Of a DNA stretch of 64,000 nt, positions 16,598-25,896 are shown piece after piece. The stretch comes from Kribbella soli. Lineage in GTDB: Bacteria; Actinomycetota; Actinomycetes; Propionibacteriales; Kribbellaceae. The stretch lies in assembly GCF_004331345.1 (NCBI RefSeq), contig NZ_SJJZ01000001.1, positions 62,001-126,000 of the forward strand. The letters are read 5' to 3'. The position numbers and the translations under genes are program-made. The notes beneath the pieces were generated by a model, which was not told the origin of the DNA, ran no database searches, and saw only the letters and a list, made by a program, of their open reading frames with translations. Positions within the stretch are counted from its first letter, which is position 1, and the number at the start of each line of letters is the position of its first letter.

Positions 16598-17446
16598 TCA
16601 GGTGGTGAGCTCAGCGGCGAGTACCTCACGGAGGGTCGTGGTCGGGCGGCCGAGGAGCGTGGGCAGTGTGGGGTCGACGACGGCGAACTCACCGCGCCGG
16701 GCGGCCGCGAAGATGCCCAGCGTCAGGTCGACCAGGAACTCCGGCATCCCACGGCCGAGCGCCGCGCGTTTCCACTCCTCGTCCGGCACCGTGACCCGGG
16801 TGATCTTCCGCCCGACCAGGTCCGAGGCGATCGCGGCGATGTCCGCGTAGTCGAGCAGCTCCGGCCCGGTCAGCGCCGGCGTGATGCCGTCAAGGCGCCC
16901 CGGCTCGGTGAGCGCGACCACCGCCGCGTCGGCCAGATCCCGGTGCGCTGTCCAGGAGAACGGCCCGTCCTCCGGCAGGATCAGCTCCCCCGTCTCCAGC
17001 GCGGACCGGAGCAGGAAGACCGGCGTACTCGCGTAGAAACCGTTGCGGAGCGCCGTGAACGGTACGCCGGAATCGGCAAGATCCTGTTCCGTCGCAGCGT
17101 GGCCCCGGGTCGCGAGGAACAGTGAGTCCAGGTTCGCGGCCTGGTGGCTGGTGTAGAGGATGCGCTCGGCGCCGACGGTCTTGGCCGTGTCGATCGCGAC
17201 GTGGTGCGGCTCCGGGTCGGCCGGGCCCGAGACGATCAGCACCTGGGTGGCGCCCTCGAATGCGTGCGCGAGCGAGTCCTGGTCGCCGAAGTCTCCGCGC
17301 CGTACCCGGACACCTCGGGCGGCAAGGTCTGCAGCCTTCTCAGGGTCACGCACGCTGACGCCGAGTTGGTCGGTGGGGAGATGGTCGGCGAGGCGGTCGA
17401 CGACAGCCCGGCCGAGGCGGCCGGTCGCTCCGGTGACAATGATCAT
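16598..17446 (-). CDS. NmrA/QorB-type NAD(P)H-dependent reductase
   Basis: 282 aa. The N-terminus IIVTGATGRLGRAVVDRL is an NAD(P)-binding Rossmann start, and the rest (YTSHQAANLDSLF, LRNGFYAS, GPFSWTAHRDLADAAV) matches the atypical short-chain group of NmrA-like proteins and quinone oxidoreductase 2. A quinone or reactive-carbonyl substrate is plausible. CGAGGAG precedes the ATG. It is divergent from a TetR regulator across a 36-bp operator-like palindrome, the usual arrangement for substrate-induced detoxification. Confidence 0.82.
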   Translation of the reverse strand: MIIVTGATGRLGRAVVDRLADHLPTDQLGVSVRDPEKAADLAARGVRVRRGDFGDQDSLAHAFEGATQVLIVSGPADPEPHHVAIDTAKTVGAERILYTSHQAANLDSLFLATRGHAATEQDLADSGVPFTALRNGFYASTPVFLLRSALETGELILPEDGPFSWTAHRDLADAAVVALTEPGRLDGITPALTGPELLDYADIAAIASDLVGRKITRVTVPDEEWKRAALGRGMPEFLVDLTLGIFAAARRGEFAVVDPTLPTLLGRPTTTLREVLAAELTT

Positions 17447-17459
17447 GCACAGCTCCTCG

Positions 17460-17495
17460 TTATCAGTGGATACAGCTTGACGCTATCACTGTTAA
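17460..17495. promoter_or_regulatory. operator-like inverted repeat between reductase and TetR genes
   Basis: TTATCAGTGGATA (17460-17472) and TATCACTGTTAA (17484-17495) are inverted copies of TTAnCAGTG(G)ATA separated by 11 bases. The site lies in the only intergenic space between the divergent reductase and TetR-like genes. Confidence 0.65.
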
Positions 17496-17524
17496 CACGG
17501 CGAGCCAACCGCTACGGTTGGCGC

Positions 17525-18310
17525 GTGGAGGAGCTCCAAACCAACGACACGACCACTAGCAGCGACGGCGTAAGTGGGCGGGATCGGATGCGGGCGCACA
17601 TCGTCGAGGTCGCTGCTGGGCTGCTCGCGACGGGTGGGCGGGACGCTGTGTCGACGCGGGCGGTCGCGGCCGCGGCGGGTACGCAGGCGCCAACGATCTA
17701 CCGGCTGTTCGGCGACAAGGACGGGCTGCTCGCGGCGGTGCTGGAGTACGGGTTCTCGACGTACCTCGCGGACAAACCACCGCTCGATCCGACGGCAGAC
17801 CCGATCACGGACCTCCGCGCGGGGTGGGACCTGCACATCGGGTTCGGGCTGGCGAACCCGGCACTCTTCCTGCTGATGTACGCCGACACGCAGCCGGGCC
17901 GGCGCCCCGCGGCGGCCGAGGCCGGGCTGGCGATCCTGCGAACCCGGATCCGCAACATCGCAGCCGCCGGACGGTTGCGCGTCGACGAGAACCTGGCCGC
18001 GGAACTGGTACAGGCAGCCGGGTCAGGCGCCGTACTAGCACTGCTAGCCGTCCCCGAGGAACGCCGGGATCCACGGCTGGCGGACACGATGTTCGACGCC
18101 TTGATCGCAGCAATCGCAACAGCACCCGCAGCACACCACGAGACCGCAAACGGCGAGAGCGCGGACGGCAGGGCGCGGGCGGGTGTTGGGCGGAGTGCGG
18201 GGGTGGCGACGGCTGCGAATGCACTAAGGGCGCAACTGGCGGAGCTTGAGATGCTGACGGACGGCGAGCGTCACGTACTCGGTGAGTGGCTCGCCCGCAT
18301 CACCCACTGA
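17525..18310 (+). CDS. TetR-family transcriptional regulator
   Basis: 261 aa. The N-terminal helix-turn-helix (about 22-66) reads RMRAHIVEVAAGLLATGG, then STRAVAAAAGTQAPTIYRLF, then GDKDGLLAAVLEYG; the remainder is a helical ligand domain. GTG 17525 is preferred over longer frames because TACGGT ends 6 bases upstream and the divergent gene's operator lies before it. It is longer than usual (190-230 aa), with a C-terminal extension ([20 protein letters not shown]). It probably represses the reductase gene. Its 3' end overlaps cobK by 40 bases, tail to tail. Confidence 0.85.
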   Translation: MEELQTNDTTTSSDGVSGRDRMRAHIVEVAAGLLATGGRDAVSTRAVAAAAGTQAPTIYRLFGDKDGLLAAVLEYGFSTYLADKPPLDPTADPITDLRAGWDLHIGFGLANPALFLLMYADTQPGRRPAAAEAGLAILRTRIRNIAAAGRLRVDENLAAELVQAAGSGAVLALLAVPEERRDPRLADTMFDALIAAIATAPAAHHETANGESADGRARAGVGRSAGVATAANALRAQLAELEMLTDGERHVLGEWLARITH

Positions 18311-19014
18311 ACGGCCTCCTCGACCGTCTCGACCACCTCGAGTCCCGCGGGTAGGGGTGGGCGGTGGATCAGGATGACGGGGATCGCGAGGCGACGGGCT
18401 GCGGTGAGTTTTGCGGCTGTGGCGGGGCCGCCGCTGTCTTTCGTGACCAGTACGTCGATGTCGTGGTCGCGGAGGATCGTCTCCTCATCGGCCAGCATGA
18501 AGGGGCCGCGGGCAAGGATCAGCGCGCACCAGGTGGGACGCGGTTCGGGCGGGTCGACGCACCGAGCGAGCGTCCACAACCCGGTACCAGCGAAGGCCTC
18601 GAGCCCCTGCCGACCGATCGTGAGAAACGCGCGCGTGCCGAGTCCCGCCAGCAACTCGGCGGCAGCGGACGTGGTGTCGACCCAATGCCAGTTGTCGTCA
18701 GGGTCCGGCACCCAACCAGGTCGCCGCAGCACCAGCAGCGGCGTACCGACCTCGCGCGTCGCAGCAAACGCATTCGCAGTGATGCTCGCCGCGAACGGAT
18801 GCGTCGCGTCGACCACCGCATCAACCGGATGCTCCCGCAACCAACTAGCAAGCCCTTCTACCCCACCGAACCCACCAACCCGCACCTCACCAACAGGCAC
18901 CCGAGCATCGGATGTCCGCCCAGCAAGCGACGACACGACCTCAACCCCGCCCCCGACCAGGACTCCCGCAAGCTCGCGAGCCTCCCCCGTCCCGCCGAGC
19001 AGCAGAACCTTCAT
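18271..19014 (-). CDS. cobK: precorrin-6A reductase
   Basis: 247 aa. This NADPH-dependent enzyme reduces precorrin-6A to precorrin-6B in aerobic cobalamin synthesis. CobK/CbiJ motifs are present: [13 protein letters not shown] (4-16), [25 protein letters not shown] and [12 protein letters not shown]. It overlaps cobM by 4 bases. Order and content match the cobK-cobM-cobL group of mycobacteria. Confidence 0.95.
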   Translation of the reverse strand: MKVLLLGGTGEARELAGVLVGGGVEVVSSLAGRTSDARVPVGEVRVGGFGGVEGLASWLREHPVDAVVDATHPFAASITANAFAATREVGTPLLVLRRPGWVPDPDDNWHWVDTTSAAAELLAGLGTRAFLTIGRQGLEAFAGTGLWTLARCVDPPEPRPTWCALILARGPFMLADEETILRDHDIDVLVTKDSGGPATAAKLTAARRLAIPVILIHRPPLPAGLEVVETVEEAVQWVMRASHSPST

Positions 19015-19751
19015 CGACTGCGATCGGCCGAGTAGAGATGACTGTCTCGAAAGGCCGTTGCCGACAGCACCTTTCCCGCGATGATGACAGCGGTACGGCG
19101 GACGCCCGCGGACTTCACCTGCTCCGCGATATCGGCGAGCGTGCCGCGCAGGACGACCTCGTCGTCGCGGGAGGCACGCGCGACGACCGCGACCGGGCAG
19201 TCCGCGCCGTAGTTCGGGACGAGCTCCTCGACCACACGGTCGATCTGCTGCACAGCAAGATGCAGAACGATCGTCGCCTGACTGGCGCCGAGGGTCGCGA
19301 GATCCTCACCAGCCGGCATCGCGCTGGCGCTGCCGCCGATCCGGGTCAGTACGACGGTTTGCCCGACCTCGGGGACCGTCAGCTCACGGCCGAGGGTGGC
19401 AGCGGCCGCGGCGTACGCCGGTACGCCGGGCGTCACGTCGTACGGGATCTCGAGGGTGTCGAGGCGGCGCATCTGTTCGGCCATCGCGCTGAAGACGGAT
19501 GGGTCACCGGAGTGCAGGCGGGCGACGTCGAGGCCGGCGGCGTGCGCGGTGGCGAGTTCGGCGACGATCTCGTCGAGGGTCAGGTTCGCGGTGTCGACCT
19601 TGCGGGCGCCGGGCGGGCAGTGGTCGAGTAGCTCGATCGGCACGAGCGCACCGGCGTACAGACAAACGGGCGACGCGGCGATCAAGTCGCGCCCGCGCAT
19701 GGTGATCAGGTCCGCCGCACCCGGACCGGCGCCGATGAAGTGGACCGTCAT
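19011..19751 (-). CDS. cobM: precorrin-4 C11-methyltransferase
   Basis: 246 aa tetrapyrrole (corrin/porphyrin) methylase. [18 protein letters not shown] (3-20) is the N-terminal loop; [17 protein letters not shown] carries the SAM-site GDP motif, and [15 protein letters not shown] and [11 protein letters not shown] are specific to CobM/CbiF. It methylates C-11 of precorrin-4. The start is 25 bases from the cobL stop. Confidence 0.95.
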   Translation of the reverse strand: MTVHFIGAGPGAADLITMRGRDLIAASPVCLYAGALVPIELLDHCPPGARKVDTANLTLDEIVAELATAHAAGLDVARLHSGDPSVFSAMAEQMRRLDTLEIPYDVTPGVPAYAAAAATLGRELTVPEVGQTVVLTRIGGSASAMPAGEDLATLGASQATIVLHLAVQQIDRVVEELVPNYGADCPVAVVARASRDDEVVLRGTLADIAEQVKSAGVRRTAVIIAGKVLSATAFRDSHLYSADRSR

Positions 19752-19776
19752 GAGTCGAGGCCCGGCGTCAGAACCG

Positions 19777-20970
19777 TCACTTGGTCACGCTCCAGATCGT
19801 CACCGGCATCGCCGGACGCCAGCCGGTCATCGTGCCGACCGCCGAGGCACGTTGTACGTCGAGGCGGACGAGGTCGCCGCCGACGGCCTTGTACCACTGG
19901 GCGATCAGGGACTCGGTCTCCAGCGTGACACCGTTGGCGACCAGTCGACCGCCGGGGCGGAGCGCATTCCAGCAGGCGTCGAACATGCCGGCGGCCGTCG
20001 CTCCCCCGCCGATGAAGATCGCGTCCGGGGATTCGAGACCGTCGAGCGCTGTCGGAGCAGCACCTTCCACGATCTCTACGGCTGCACCGAGCGCGGCAAC
20101 GTTGCGTTCCAGGCGTTTCGCCCGGTCGGCGTCGCGTTCGACGGCGATCGCGTGGCAGGACGGGTGGTGCCGGGACCACTCGATCGCGATGCTGCCCGCG
20201 CCGCCGCCGATGTCCCAGAGCAGTTGCCCGGGAACAGGCGCGAGGCGGGACAGCGTGACTGCGCGGACCTCGCGTTTGGTCAGCTGGCCGTCGTTCTCGT
20301 ACGCGTCGTCGGGCAGGCCGGGTGCTGTCGAGAGGGCGGTGGCATCGGGCGGGCACAGTACGGCGATGACGTTGAGCGGATCGACGTCGTCGGACCAGTT
20401 GGCCGCGTTCGCCGTACGGATGCGTTCGGCTGGGCCGCCGAGCTGCTCGAGGACCGTGAACTCGCTGGAGCCGTAGCCGCGGGCGACCAGCAGGTCCGCG
20501 ACTTCTGCCGGGGTCTGTGCGCCCCGGCTGAGGATCAGGACTCGTCGGCCGGGCTGGAGGTGCGAGTGGAGCCGCTCGACCGGGTTGCTCACCAGGCTCA
20601 CCACCTGCACCTGATCCTGCGCCCAGCCGAGTCGCGCACACGCCAACGAGACGCTCGACGGCTGCGGGATCACGCGTACGGCGTCGGCGCCCAGCATGCG
20701 GACCAGCGTCGTACCGATGCCGTGGAACGTCGGGTCACCGCTCGCCAACACACAGATCCGCCGGCCCTGGTGCTCCTCGAGCAACCGCGGAAGCGCCTCC
20801 GACAAAGGCGAAGGCCAAGGAATCTGCACGACATCTTGTTCGGGAATCAGAGCTAGTTGGCGAGGGCTGCCCAGGAGGATCTCGGCGTGCTCGATGGACG
20901 TGCGGGCTGCGGTCGACAAGCCGTTCCAGCCGTCGGCGCCCAGGCCTACGACGGTGATGGGGTCAGGCAT
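19777..20970 (-). CDS. cobL: precorrin-6Y C5,15-methyltransferase (decarboxylating), CbiE-CbiT fusion
   Basis: 397 aa. The N-terminal half (about 1-205) is a CbiE-type tetrapyrrole methylase ([32 protein letters not shown]). The C-terminal half is a CbiT Rossmann methyltransferase ([32 protein letters not shown]). Together they methylate C-5 and C-15 and decarboxylate the acetate side chain, giving precorrin-8. The start overlaps the preceding flavoprotein gene by 8 bases. Confidence 0.95.
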   Translation of the reverse strand: MPDPITVVGLGADGWNGLSTAARTSIEHAEILLGSPRQLALIPEQDVVQIPWPSPLSEALPRLLEEHQGRRICVLASGDPTFHGIGTTLVRMLGADAVRVIPQPSSVSLACARLGWAQDQVQVVSLVSNPVERLHSHLQPGRRVLILSRGAQTPAEVADLLVARGYGSSEFTVLEQLGGPAERIRTANAANWSDDVDPLNVIAVLCPPDATALSTAPGLPDDAYENDGQLTKREVRAVTLSRLAPVPGQLLWDIGGGAGSIAIEWSRHHPSCHAIAVERDADRAKRLERNVAALGAAVEIVEGAAPTALDGLESPDAIFIGGGATAAGMFDACWNALRPGGRLVANGVTLETESLIAQWYKAVGGDLVRLDVQRASAVGTMTGWRPAMPVTIWSVTK

Positions 20971-21340
20971 TGCCGAGGACCTTCGTCACGGTGATCTCGA
21001 GGACTACGCGCTGCGGGTTGACCCGTGGCTCCTTGTAGCGCTTGGCGTACCGCCGTTCGGCCTCGTGCACCCGCGCAGGGTCGTCGCTGACCACAGCACG
21101 CCCCTCGATCGTGCTCCAGCGCCGGCCGTCCACCTGTGTCACCGCGACCGCCGCCTCCCCGAGCCGCCGGATCGCGCGGGCCTTGTACGACGTACCGGAG
21201 CAAATCACCCGCACCAGCCCCGCCTCGACGTCCAAGGTCGCTCCGACCGGCGTCGCGTGCACCGTCCCGTCTGCCCGGACCGTACTGAGCACACACAGGT
21301 GCCGCTCGCTCCAGAACTCAACCAGCTGCTCACTGAACAC
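20963..21340 (-). CDS. F420-type flavin/deazaflavin oxidoreductase, Rv2074-like
   Basis: 125 aa split-barrel protein of the pyridoxamine-phosphate-oxidase superfamily. The pattern WSERHLCVLSTVRADGTVH, TQVDGRRWSTIEGRA, ERRYAKRY and NPQRVVLEI strongly recalls Mycobacterium tuberculosis Rv2074, an F420-dependent biliverdin reductase that also lies beside cobL-cobM-cobK. Orthology by sequence pattern and synteny is likely; activity is inferred. The start is GTG 21340, with TACGAT 6 bases upstream (leaderless type). It would be the first gene of the cob operon. Confidence 0.82.
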   Translation of the reverse strand: MFSEQLVEFWSERHLCVLSTVRADGTVHATPVGATLDVEAGLVRVICSGTSYKARAIRRLGEAAVAVTQVDGRRWSTIEGRAVVSDDPARVHEAERRYAKRYKEPRVNPQRVVLEITVTKVLGNA

Positions 21341-21358
21341 CCAGCGATCGTAGACAAG

Positions 21359-21391
21359 CCGCCCCGCCCGGCACGGGGCCGGGCGGGGCGG
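21359..21391 (-). terminator. terminator after the ABC exporter operon
   Basis: CCGCCCCGCCCGG (21359-21371) pairs perfectly with CCGGGCGGGGCGG (21379-21391) over 7 bases. It lies downstream of the ABC permease stop (21455) and just upstream of the -10 of the F420-type gene, insulating the two minus-strand units. Confidence 0.85.
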
Positions 21392-21454
21392 TGGCGCGCT
21401 GGACCCCTCAGACCAGCGCTGATCATGGGTCAGCCGAAAACGTCAGCCGAAATC

Positions 21455-23053
21455 TCAGCCGATGTCGCGGCGGCGGAACGAGGCGAAGCCGGCGACGATG
21501 AGCGCGGCGGCGATCGCGGTCAGCCAGAGAACCGGTGCGACGGAGAAGTCACCGCCGGGCAGCCGCGGCGTGTGGCCGTACGGGCTGAGGTTGATCATCC
21601 ACTGCGGCAGGTTGAAGATCTCACCGAACTGACCGATCAGCAGGAACACGCCGTACAGCGCCCATCCCCCGGTCACCAGCTTGGGCGCGAGCCCGAACAG
21701 GATGACGACGAGCGCGGTCACCAGCCAGATCGCCGGCAGCTGTACGGCGGACGCCGCGAGCATCCGTGGCACCTGACGGCCCATGTTGCCGAGCGACGCA
21801 CCACTCGAGATCCCGGAGCCCAGTCCGGCGACCAGGATCAGTACGCCGGTGCCGAGCAGCGCCATGAGCACGTGGCTCGCCAGCCACTGCGCCCGCGAGA
21901 CACCGGTCGCCAGCAACGGCTCGGCCCGCAGCGCGGTCTCCTCCGACCGCAGTCGCAACGCCGCCTGGATCCCGAACGCCGACGCCAGCAGCCCGACCAT
22001 GCCCATCTCGGTCGCCAGGAACGCATCCGTGATGCCTTCCACGCCACCGAGCTTCTGCACCATCTCCTTCGCACTGTCGCTGGTGACGAACCCGTCGACG
22101 TTGCTGGCGATGTTGCCGACCAGCAGACCTAGCAACAGGAACGCGAAACCCCAGGCGAGCAACGAGCCCCGGTGCAGCCGCCAGGCCAGTGCGAGCGGGG
22201 AGCGCAACGACTTGGCTGCCCGCGGCGGTCCGGGCCGCGGCCGCACCAGACCGGCCCCCAGGTCGCGCCGCCGGATCAGTGCGGTCGCCGCTGCGATCAG
22301 TACGGCGAGGAACACCAGCGGCACCAGTAGTACGGCCAACCGGTCACCGGCGTACGCGCGAACCTGCTGCGACCAGCCGATCGGGGACAGCCACGAGACC
22401 CACTGCGTGCTGCCGTCTGCGGATGAGTCGCCGATGGCGCGCAGTACGTACGCCACGCCCAGCACGACTGCCGTGAGTCCGTTCGCAGCCCGCGCGCTCT
22501 CGGTGACCTGCGATGTCACCGCAGCCACGCCGGCGAACGACAGCCCTGCAGCCGCCCACATCAACCCGAACGCGAACGATCCCTTCGTGTCCAGCCCGCT
22601 GCCCATCAGCGACAGCGCGGTCAGCAACCCGAGCACGATCACAGTCGCCCCGGACACGATCAGCGCGGAGGCCAGAGCGGCGTACCGACCGAGTACGCCG
22701 GCGCTCAGCAGCTCGAGACGCCCGGACTCCTCCTCACTCCGGGTGTGCCGTACGACGAGCATGCCGCCGAGCAACCCGACCAGTAGCGCGCCGAACGCAG
22801 TGAGCTTGAACAGCGAGACCTCCCCGAGCGAGGACTCGTCGAAGATCCGCCCGTAGAGCGAGACCAGCGCGGGTGAGGCGTTCGACGTCCGGGCCGCGTC
22901 GACCAGCGCCTTGGGATCCGCGTACAGGTCCATCGTCGCCTTGGCCGAGCCGGCGGCCGTCATCACGAACACGACGATCCAGATCGGGATCAGGATCCGG
23001 TCCCGGCGCAGCGCGAGCCGCACCAGCGCCCCGGTACCGACGAAGTCGTTCAT
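21455..23053 (-). CDS. ABC exporter permease, two six-helix halves
   Basis: 532 aa. Two related membrane domains (each about six helices) follow a start typical of the family ([20 protein letters not shown]), with an internal repeat start near [20 protein letters not shown]. This matches the large actinobacterial exporter permeases near antibiotic ABC transporters of the ABC-2/DrrB group. Substrate unknown. The start overlaps the ATPase stop by 4 bases. Short TCAGCCGA repeats (21430, 21443, 21455) surround the stop codon and place a second in-frame stop 12 bases on. Confidence 0.85.
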   Translation of the reverse strand: MNDFVGTGALVRLALRRDRILIPIWIVVFVMTAAGSAKATMDLYADPKALVDAARTSNASPALVSLYGRIFDESSLGEVSLFKLTAFGALLVGLLGGMLVVRHTRSEEESGRLELLSAGVLGRYAALASALIVSGATVIVLGLLTALSLMGSGLDTKGSFAFGLMWAAAGLSFAGVAAVTSQVTESARAANGLTAVVLGVAYVLRAIGDSSADGSTQWVSWLSPIGWSQQVRAYAGDRLAVLLVPLVFLAVLIAAATALIRRRDLGAGLVRPRPGPPRAAKSLRSPLALAWRLHRGSLLAWGFAFLLLGLLVGNIASNVDGFVTSDSAKEMVQKLGGVEGITDAFLATEMGMVGLLASAFGIQAALRLRSEETALRAEPLLATGVSRAQWLASHVLMALLGTGVLILVAGLGSGISSGASLGNMGRQVPRMLAASAVQLPAIWLVTALVVILFGLAPKLVTGGWALYGVFLLIGQFGEIFNLPQWMINLSPYGHTPRLPGGDFSVAPVLWLTAIAAALIVAGFASFRRRDIG

Positions 23054-23964
23054 CGCACGGCCGCCTCAGGCTCAGCAGGTACGTCGTCCTCGTAGTGCCG
23101 CAGGAACAGCTCCTCGAGCGTCGGCGGCTGCGCCACCAGGCTCTTGATCCCGCTCGCGGACAGCTGTCGCATCACGGCGTCGAGCTTGGCGGTGTCCACC
23201 TCGCAGCGGACCCGGTTGCCCTGCACATCGAGATCGTGGATCCCCGGCAGCTCCGCGAGGCCGTTCGGCGACCCGGCCAGCTCGGCCTGGATCGACGTAC
23301 GCGTGAGATGGCGCAGGTCGGCCAGCGTGCCGGTCTCGACCACCTTGCCGCGGCGGATGATGCTGATCCGGTCGCACAGGGCCTCGACCTCGGACAGGAT
23401 GTGGCTCGACAGCAGCACGGTGCGGTCGCGCTGACGCTCCTCCTCGATGCACTGCCGGAACACCTCCTCCATCAGCGGGTCCAGACCGGAGGTGGGCTCG
23501 TCCAGGATCAGCAGCTCGACGTCACTCGCGAGAGCGGCGACCAGGGCGACCTTCTGCCGGTTGCCCTTGGAGTACGTCCGGCCCTTCTTGGTCGGGTCGA
23601 GGTCGAACCGGCGCAGCAGTTCGTCGCGCTTCTTCTCGTCCAGCCCGCCACGGAGCCGGCCGAGCAGGTCGATCACCTCGCCGCCGGTCAGGTTCGGCCA
23701 CAGGTTCACGTCGCCCGGGACGTACGCCAGCCGCCGGTGCAGCTTCGCGGCGTCGTGCCACGGGTCCCCGCCGAGCAGCGAGACATCGCCGGCATCACCG
23801 CGCAGCAGTCCGAGCAGGACCCGGATGGTGGTGGACTTCCCGGCGCCGTTCGGCCCGAGGAAGCCGTGCACCTCACCGGTCGTGACCTCGAGGTCGAGAC
23901 CGTCGAGGGCGTGCGTACTTCCGTACGACTTGTGCAGTCCAGAGACCACGATGGCTGATGTCAT
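23050..23964 (-). CDS. ABC exporter ATP-binding protein
   Basis: 304 aa. Walker [10 protein letters not shown] (37-45), signature [15 protein letters not shown] in place of LSGGQ, Walker [13 protein letters not shown], and switch His in [15 protein letters not shown]. The last ~90 residues are the C-terminal extension of DrrA-like exporters. It is first in the operon, from a promoter with -35 TTCACA and -10 TACGTT. The divergent MarR-type regulator is the likely repressor. Confidence 0.93.
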   Translation of the reverse strand: MTSAIVVSGLHKSYGSTHALDGLDLEVTTGEVHGFLGPNGAGKSTTIRVLLGLLRGDAGDVSLLGGDPWHDAAKLHRRLAYVPGDVNLWPNLTGGEVIDLLGRLRGGLDEKKRDELLRRFDLDPTKKGRTYSKGNRQKVALVAALASDVELLILDEPTSGLDPLMEEVFRQCIEEERQRDRTVLLSSHILSEVEALCDRISIIRRGKVVETGTLADLRHLTRTSIQAELAGSPNGLAELPGIHDLDVQGNRVRCEVDTAKLDAVMRQLSASGIKSLVAQPPTLEELFLRHYEDDVPAEPEAAVR

Positions 23965-23971
23965 GATTCAT

Positions 23972-24000
23972 AACGTACACTTCATTCAGAAGTTTGTGAA
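23972..24000 (-). promoter_or_regulatory. promoter with internal operator for the ABC exporter
   Basis: On the minus strand, -35 TTCACA (24000-23995) and -10 TACGTT (23977-23972) are separated by exactly 17 bases. The spacer contains the palindrome ACTTC-N5-GAAGT (23979-23993). A repressor bound there would block RNA polymerase directly. Confidence 0.7.
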
Positions 24001-24061
24001 TCTTGCTAACACGTTTCTCACATGTCAGGTAATCGAGTGACCCAGAGGGGATGATGGGGCG

Positions 24062-24574
24062 GTGAGTGCACTTCGAGACGACGACGCCGTCCGGCGATAC
24101 ACCGAGCAGTTCGGCAACCTGCTGGCCGAGACCGGCTGGCCGCGGATGGCCGCCCGGGTGTTCGCCGCGATCCTGTCCAGCGTGGACGGGCGGATGACAG
24201 CCGCCGAACTGTCCGACCAGCTGCAGGCGAGTCCCGCCGCGGTCTCCGGCGCGGTCAACTACCTCCTGCAACTGCGCCTGGCGACCCGCGAGCGCGAGCC
24301 CGGCAGCCGTCGCGACGTGTACGTCGTCCAGGACGACGCCTGGTACCAGACGATGATGAGCGAGGACGCCTCACTGGTCCGCTGGTCCGAATCCCTCCGC
24401 AAGGTCCTCGACGCCTCCGGCCAAGGCACCGACGCCCACCACCGCATCCGCGTCTCCCTGGCCTTCATCGACTTCATCAGCGAAGAGGTCAAGGGCCTCA
24501 CCGAACGCTGGGTAAAACGCAAAGCCGAACTAGACGCCGAAATCGCGGCGGAGTACACCGCCCTCAACCCCTAA
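24062..24574 (+). CDS. MarR/GbsR-type winged-helix regulator
   Basis: 170 aa. The central winged helix (about 25-90) reads WPRMAARVFAAILSS, MTAAELSDQLQASPAAVSGA and VNYLLQLRLATRERE; a long C-terminal helix (VKGLTERWVKRKAELDAEIA) probably mediates dimerisation. Such proteins are commonly divergent from the exporter they repress, and the ACTTC-N5-GAAGT palindrome in the exporter promoter supports that. The start is GTG 24062, with GATGAT 6 bases upstream and no ribosome site. Confidence 0.85.
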   Translation: MSALRDDDAVRRYTEQFGNLLAETGWPRMAARVFAAILSSVDGRMTAAELSDQLQASPAAVSGAVNYLLQLRLATREREPGSRRDVYVVQDDAWYQTMMSEDASLVRWSESLRKVLDASGQGTDAHHRIRVSLAFIDFISEEVKGLTERWVKRKAELDAEIAAEYTALNP

Positions 24575-24612
24575 CCCGCCGTACGCCGGGGGCCTGGACA
24601 GGTTGTGGTGGT

Positions 24613-24641
24613 GCGGTACAGGTTATTGCCTGTGCGCTGCC
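24613..24641. repeat. short copy of the ACAGGTTATT palindromic element
   Basis: GCGGTACAGGTTATTGCCTG, then TGCGCTGCC, forms a small hairpin (ACAGG 24618-24622 with CCTGT 24629-24633). The core ACAGGTTATT recurs at about 25686 and 25897 on the other side of the AbiEi-like gene. A solitary TTGTCCACA, identical to a DnaA box, follows at 24673-24681. Confidence 0.6.
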
Positions 24642-24731
24642 CCCGGATGGAGTGCACCGGCCCGCGTTGTGGTTGTCCACAGGCGCAGATTCGCGCGCAA
24701 ATGCAGGCTGTGGTGACTGCACATTGCCCGT

Positions 24732-25685
24732 ATGAATCCAAAGTTGAGTGTGCTGGCCGACGCCCGTGGGGGCTGGTTCACCCGGGCGGACGCGGTGGAT
24801 TGCGGCTACAGCGACAGCGAGCTCCGGCGACGGCTGCGGTGCGGGCAGTGGTCGCGGCTGTCGCGTGATGTGTACGTCGAACCACCCGGCTCGCCCGCAG
24901 GTGAGGCCGCCTGGGATCGCGCCAAACGCCTGCACCTAGTGAAGACCCGAGCCGTCCTCAACCGCTTGGGGCCCGGCGCTGTGGTGAGCCATCAGTCCGC
25001 AGCCGTGCTACACGGGCTACCGACCTGGGGCCTCGACCTGTCCCGGGTCCACGTCACCAAGGCCAGCGGTAGAACGCGTTCCGACTCCATCGCCGACGTA
25101 CACCGATCGCGCTTCGACCCAGGCGAGCTCACGGTCGTCGACGGTTTGCAGGTGGTCACACCGGCCCGCGCCATCGCCGAGACCGCGTGCGTGTCGTCGT
25201 ACGAGGTCGGAGTCGTGCTTGGCGACGCCGCACTTCATTCGCGTCTGGTCAGTCCGGAGGCGCTCGTGGCGACGGCGGATCGGCACAGTGTGTGGCACGG
25301 TTCGCCGGCGGCGCGGGCGGCGGCGCGATTCGCGAACGGGCTGAGCGAATCGGTCGGCGAGTCACGTCTCCGGGTCCTGCTGGCGAACCACGGATTCCCG
25401 GAGCCGGAGTTGCAGGTCGAGATCCGGGAGGCATCCGGGCGGCTGATCGCGCGGGTCGACATGTTGCTCGAGCGGGTGTGCGTCGTGGAGTTCGACGGCG
25501 CAATGAAGTACGGGAACGCCGACGACCTCGTGGCCGAGAAGTGGCGCGAGGACGACCTCCGGTCGCGCGGCTACCAGGTCATACGCGTCGGCTGGCCAGA
25601 CCTGGACCACCCGCACACCACAACCCACCACATCCGCCAGGTCCTGCCATCCGTTGTGGGTGCACCGGCGCGGCGGTGGCAGTGA
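24732..25685 (+). CDS. AbiEi-type antitoxin-like protein with C-terminal DUF559 (PD-(D/E)XK-like) domain
   Basis: 317 aa. The N-terminal winged helix (about 1-60: GWFTRADAVDCGYSDSELRR, then WSRLSRDVYVEP) is the AbiEi antitoxin type. A middle domain (VSHQSAAVLHGLP; TPARAIAET) is typical of these actinobacterial proteins. The C-terminus (about 220-317: ESRLRVLLANHGFPEPELQV, RVDMLLERVCVVEFDGAMKY, REDDLRSRGYQVIRVGWPDL) is DUF559, related to Vsr-like nucleases. No AbiEii toxin gene is adjacent, so a classical toxin-antitoxin role is doubtful. The gene is flanked by palindromic elements and its 3' end is tandemly duplicated. Confidence 0.82.
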   Translation: MNPKLSVLADARGGWFTRADAVDCGYSDSELRRRLRCGQWSRLSRDVYVEPPGSPAGEAAWDRAKRLHLVKTRAVLNRLGPGAVVSHQSAAVLHGLPTWGLDLSRVHVTKASGRTRSDSIADVHRSRFDPGELTVVDGLQVVTPARAIAETACVSSYEVGVVLGDAALHSRLVSPEALVATADRHSVWHGSPAARAAARFANGLSESVGESRLRVLLANHGFPEPELQVEIREASGRLIARVDMLLERVCVVEFDGAMKYGNADDLVAEKWREDDLRSRGYQVIRVGWPDLDHPHTTTHHIRQVLPSVVGAPARRWQ

Positions 25686-25751
25686 ACAGGTTATTCCCCC
25701 TCCACCCACACCACTTCCTGTGCAACGGGCGGGGTTGGGCGCGGGGCGCGG
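25541..25751 (+). repeat. 211-bp tandem duplication, first copy
   Basis: This unit starts with GTGGCGCGAGGACGACC inside the AbiEi/DUF559 gene and runs past its stop to the next copy at 25752. The first 82 bases are identical in both copies. The rest, which contains the ACAGGTTATT element and CCACCCACACCA, has diverged by roughly a fifth. Confidence 0.9.
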
Positions 25752-25896
25752 GTGGCGCGAGGACGACCTCCGGTCGCGCGGCTACCAGGTCATACGCGTC
25801 GGCTGGCCAGACCTGGACCACCCGCACACCACAGCCCAGCGCATTCGCCAAGGCCTGCCACCTGTCGGGGTTGCGCCGGCGCGGCGGGGGCGGTGA
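25752..25896 (+). pseudogene. orphan C-terminal fragment of the AbiEi/DUF559 gene
   Basis: The frame encodes REDDLRSRGYQVIRVGWPDL, then DHPHTTAQRIRQGLPPVG, and a stop at 25894-25896. It copies the last ~45 residues of the gene ending at 25685. There is no N-terminal part and no start or ribosome site, so it is a by-product of the tandem duplication. Confidence 0.85.

Noticed and set aside
24673..24681. TTGTCCACA as part of a replication origin
   Set aside because: Only one DnaA-box match is present, with no cluster, AT-rich zone, dnaA, dnaN or gyr genes nearby.
24732..25685. Classical AbiE toxin-antitoxin pair
   Set aside because: No nucleotidyltransferase-like AbiEii gene lies on either side. 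The C-terminal domain is nuclease-like instead.
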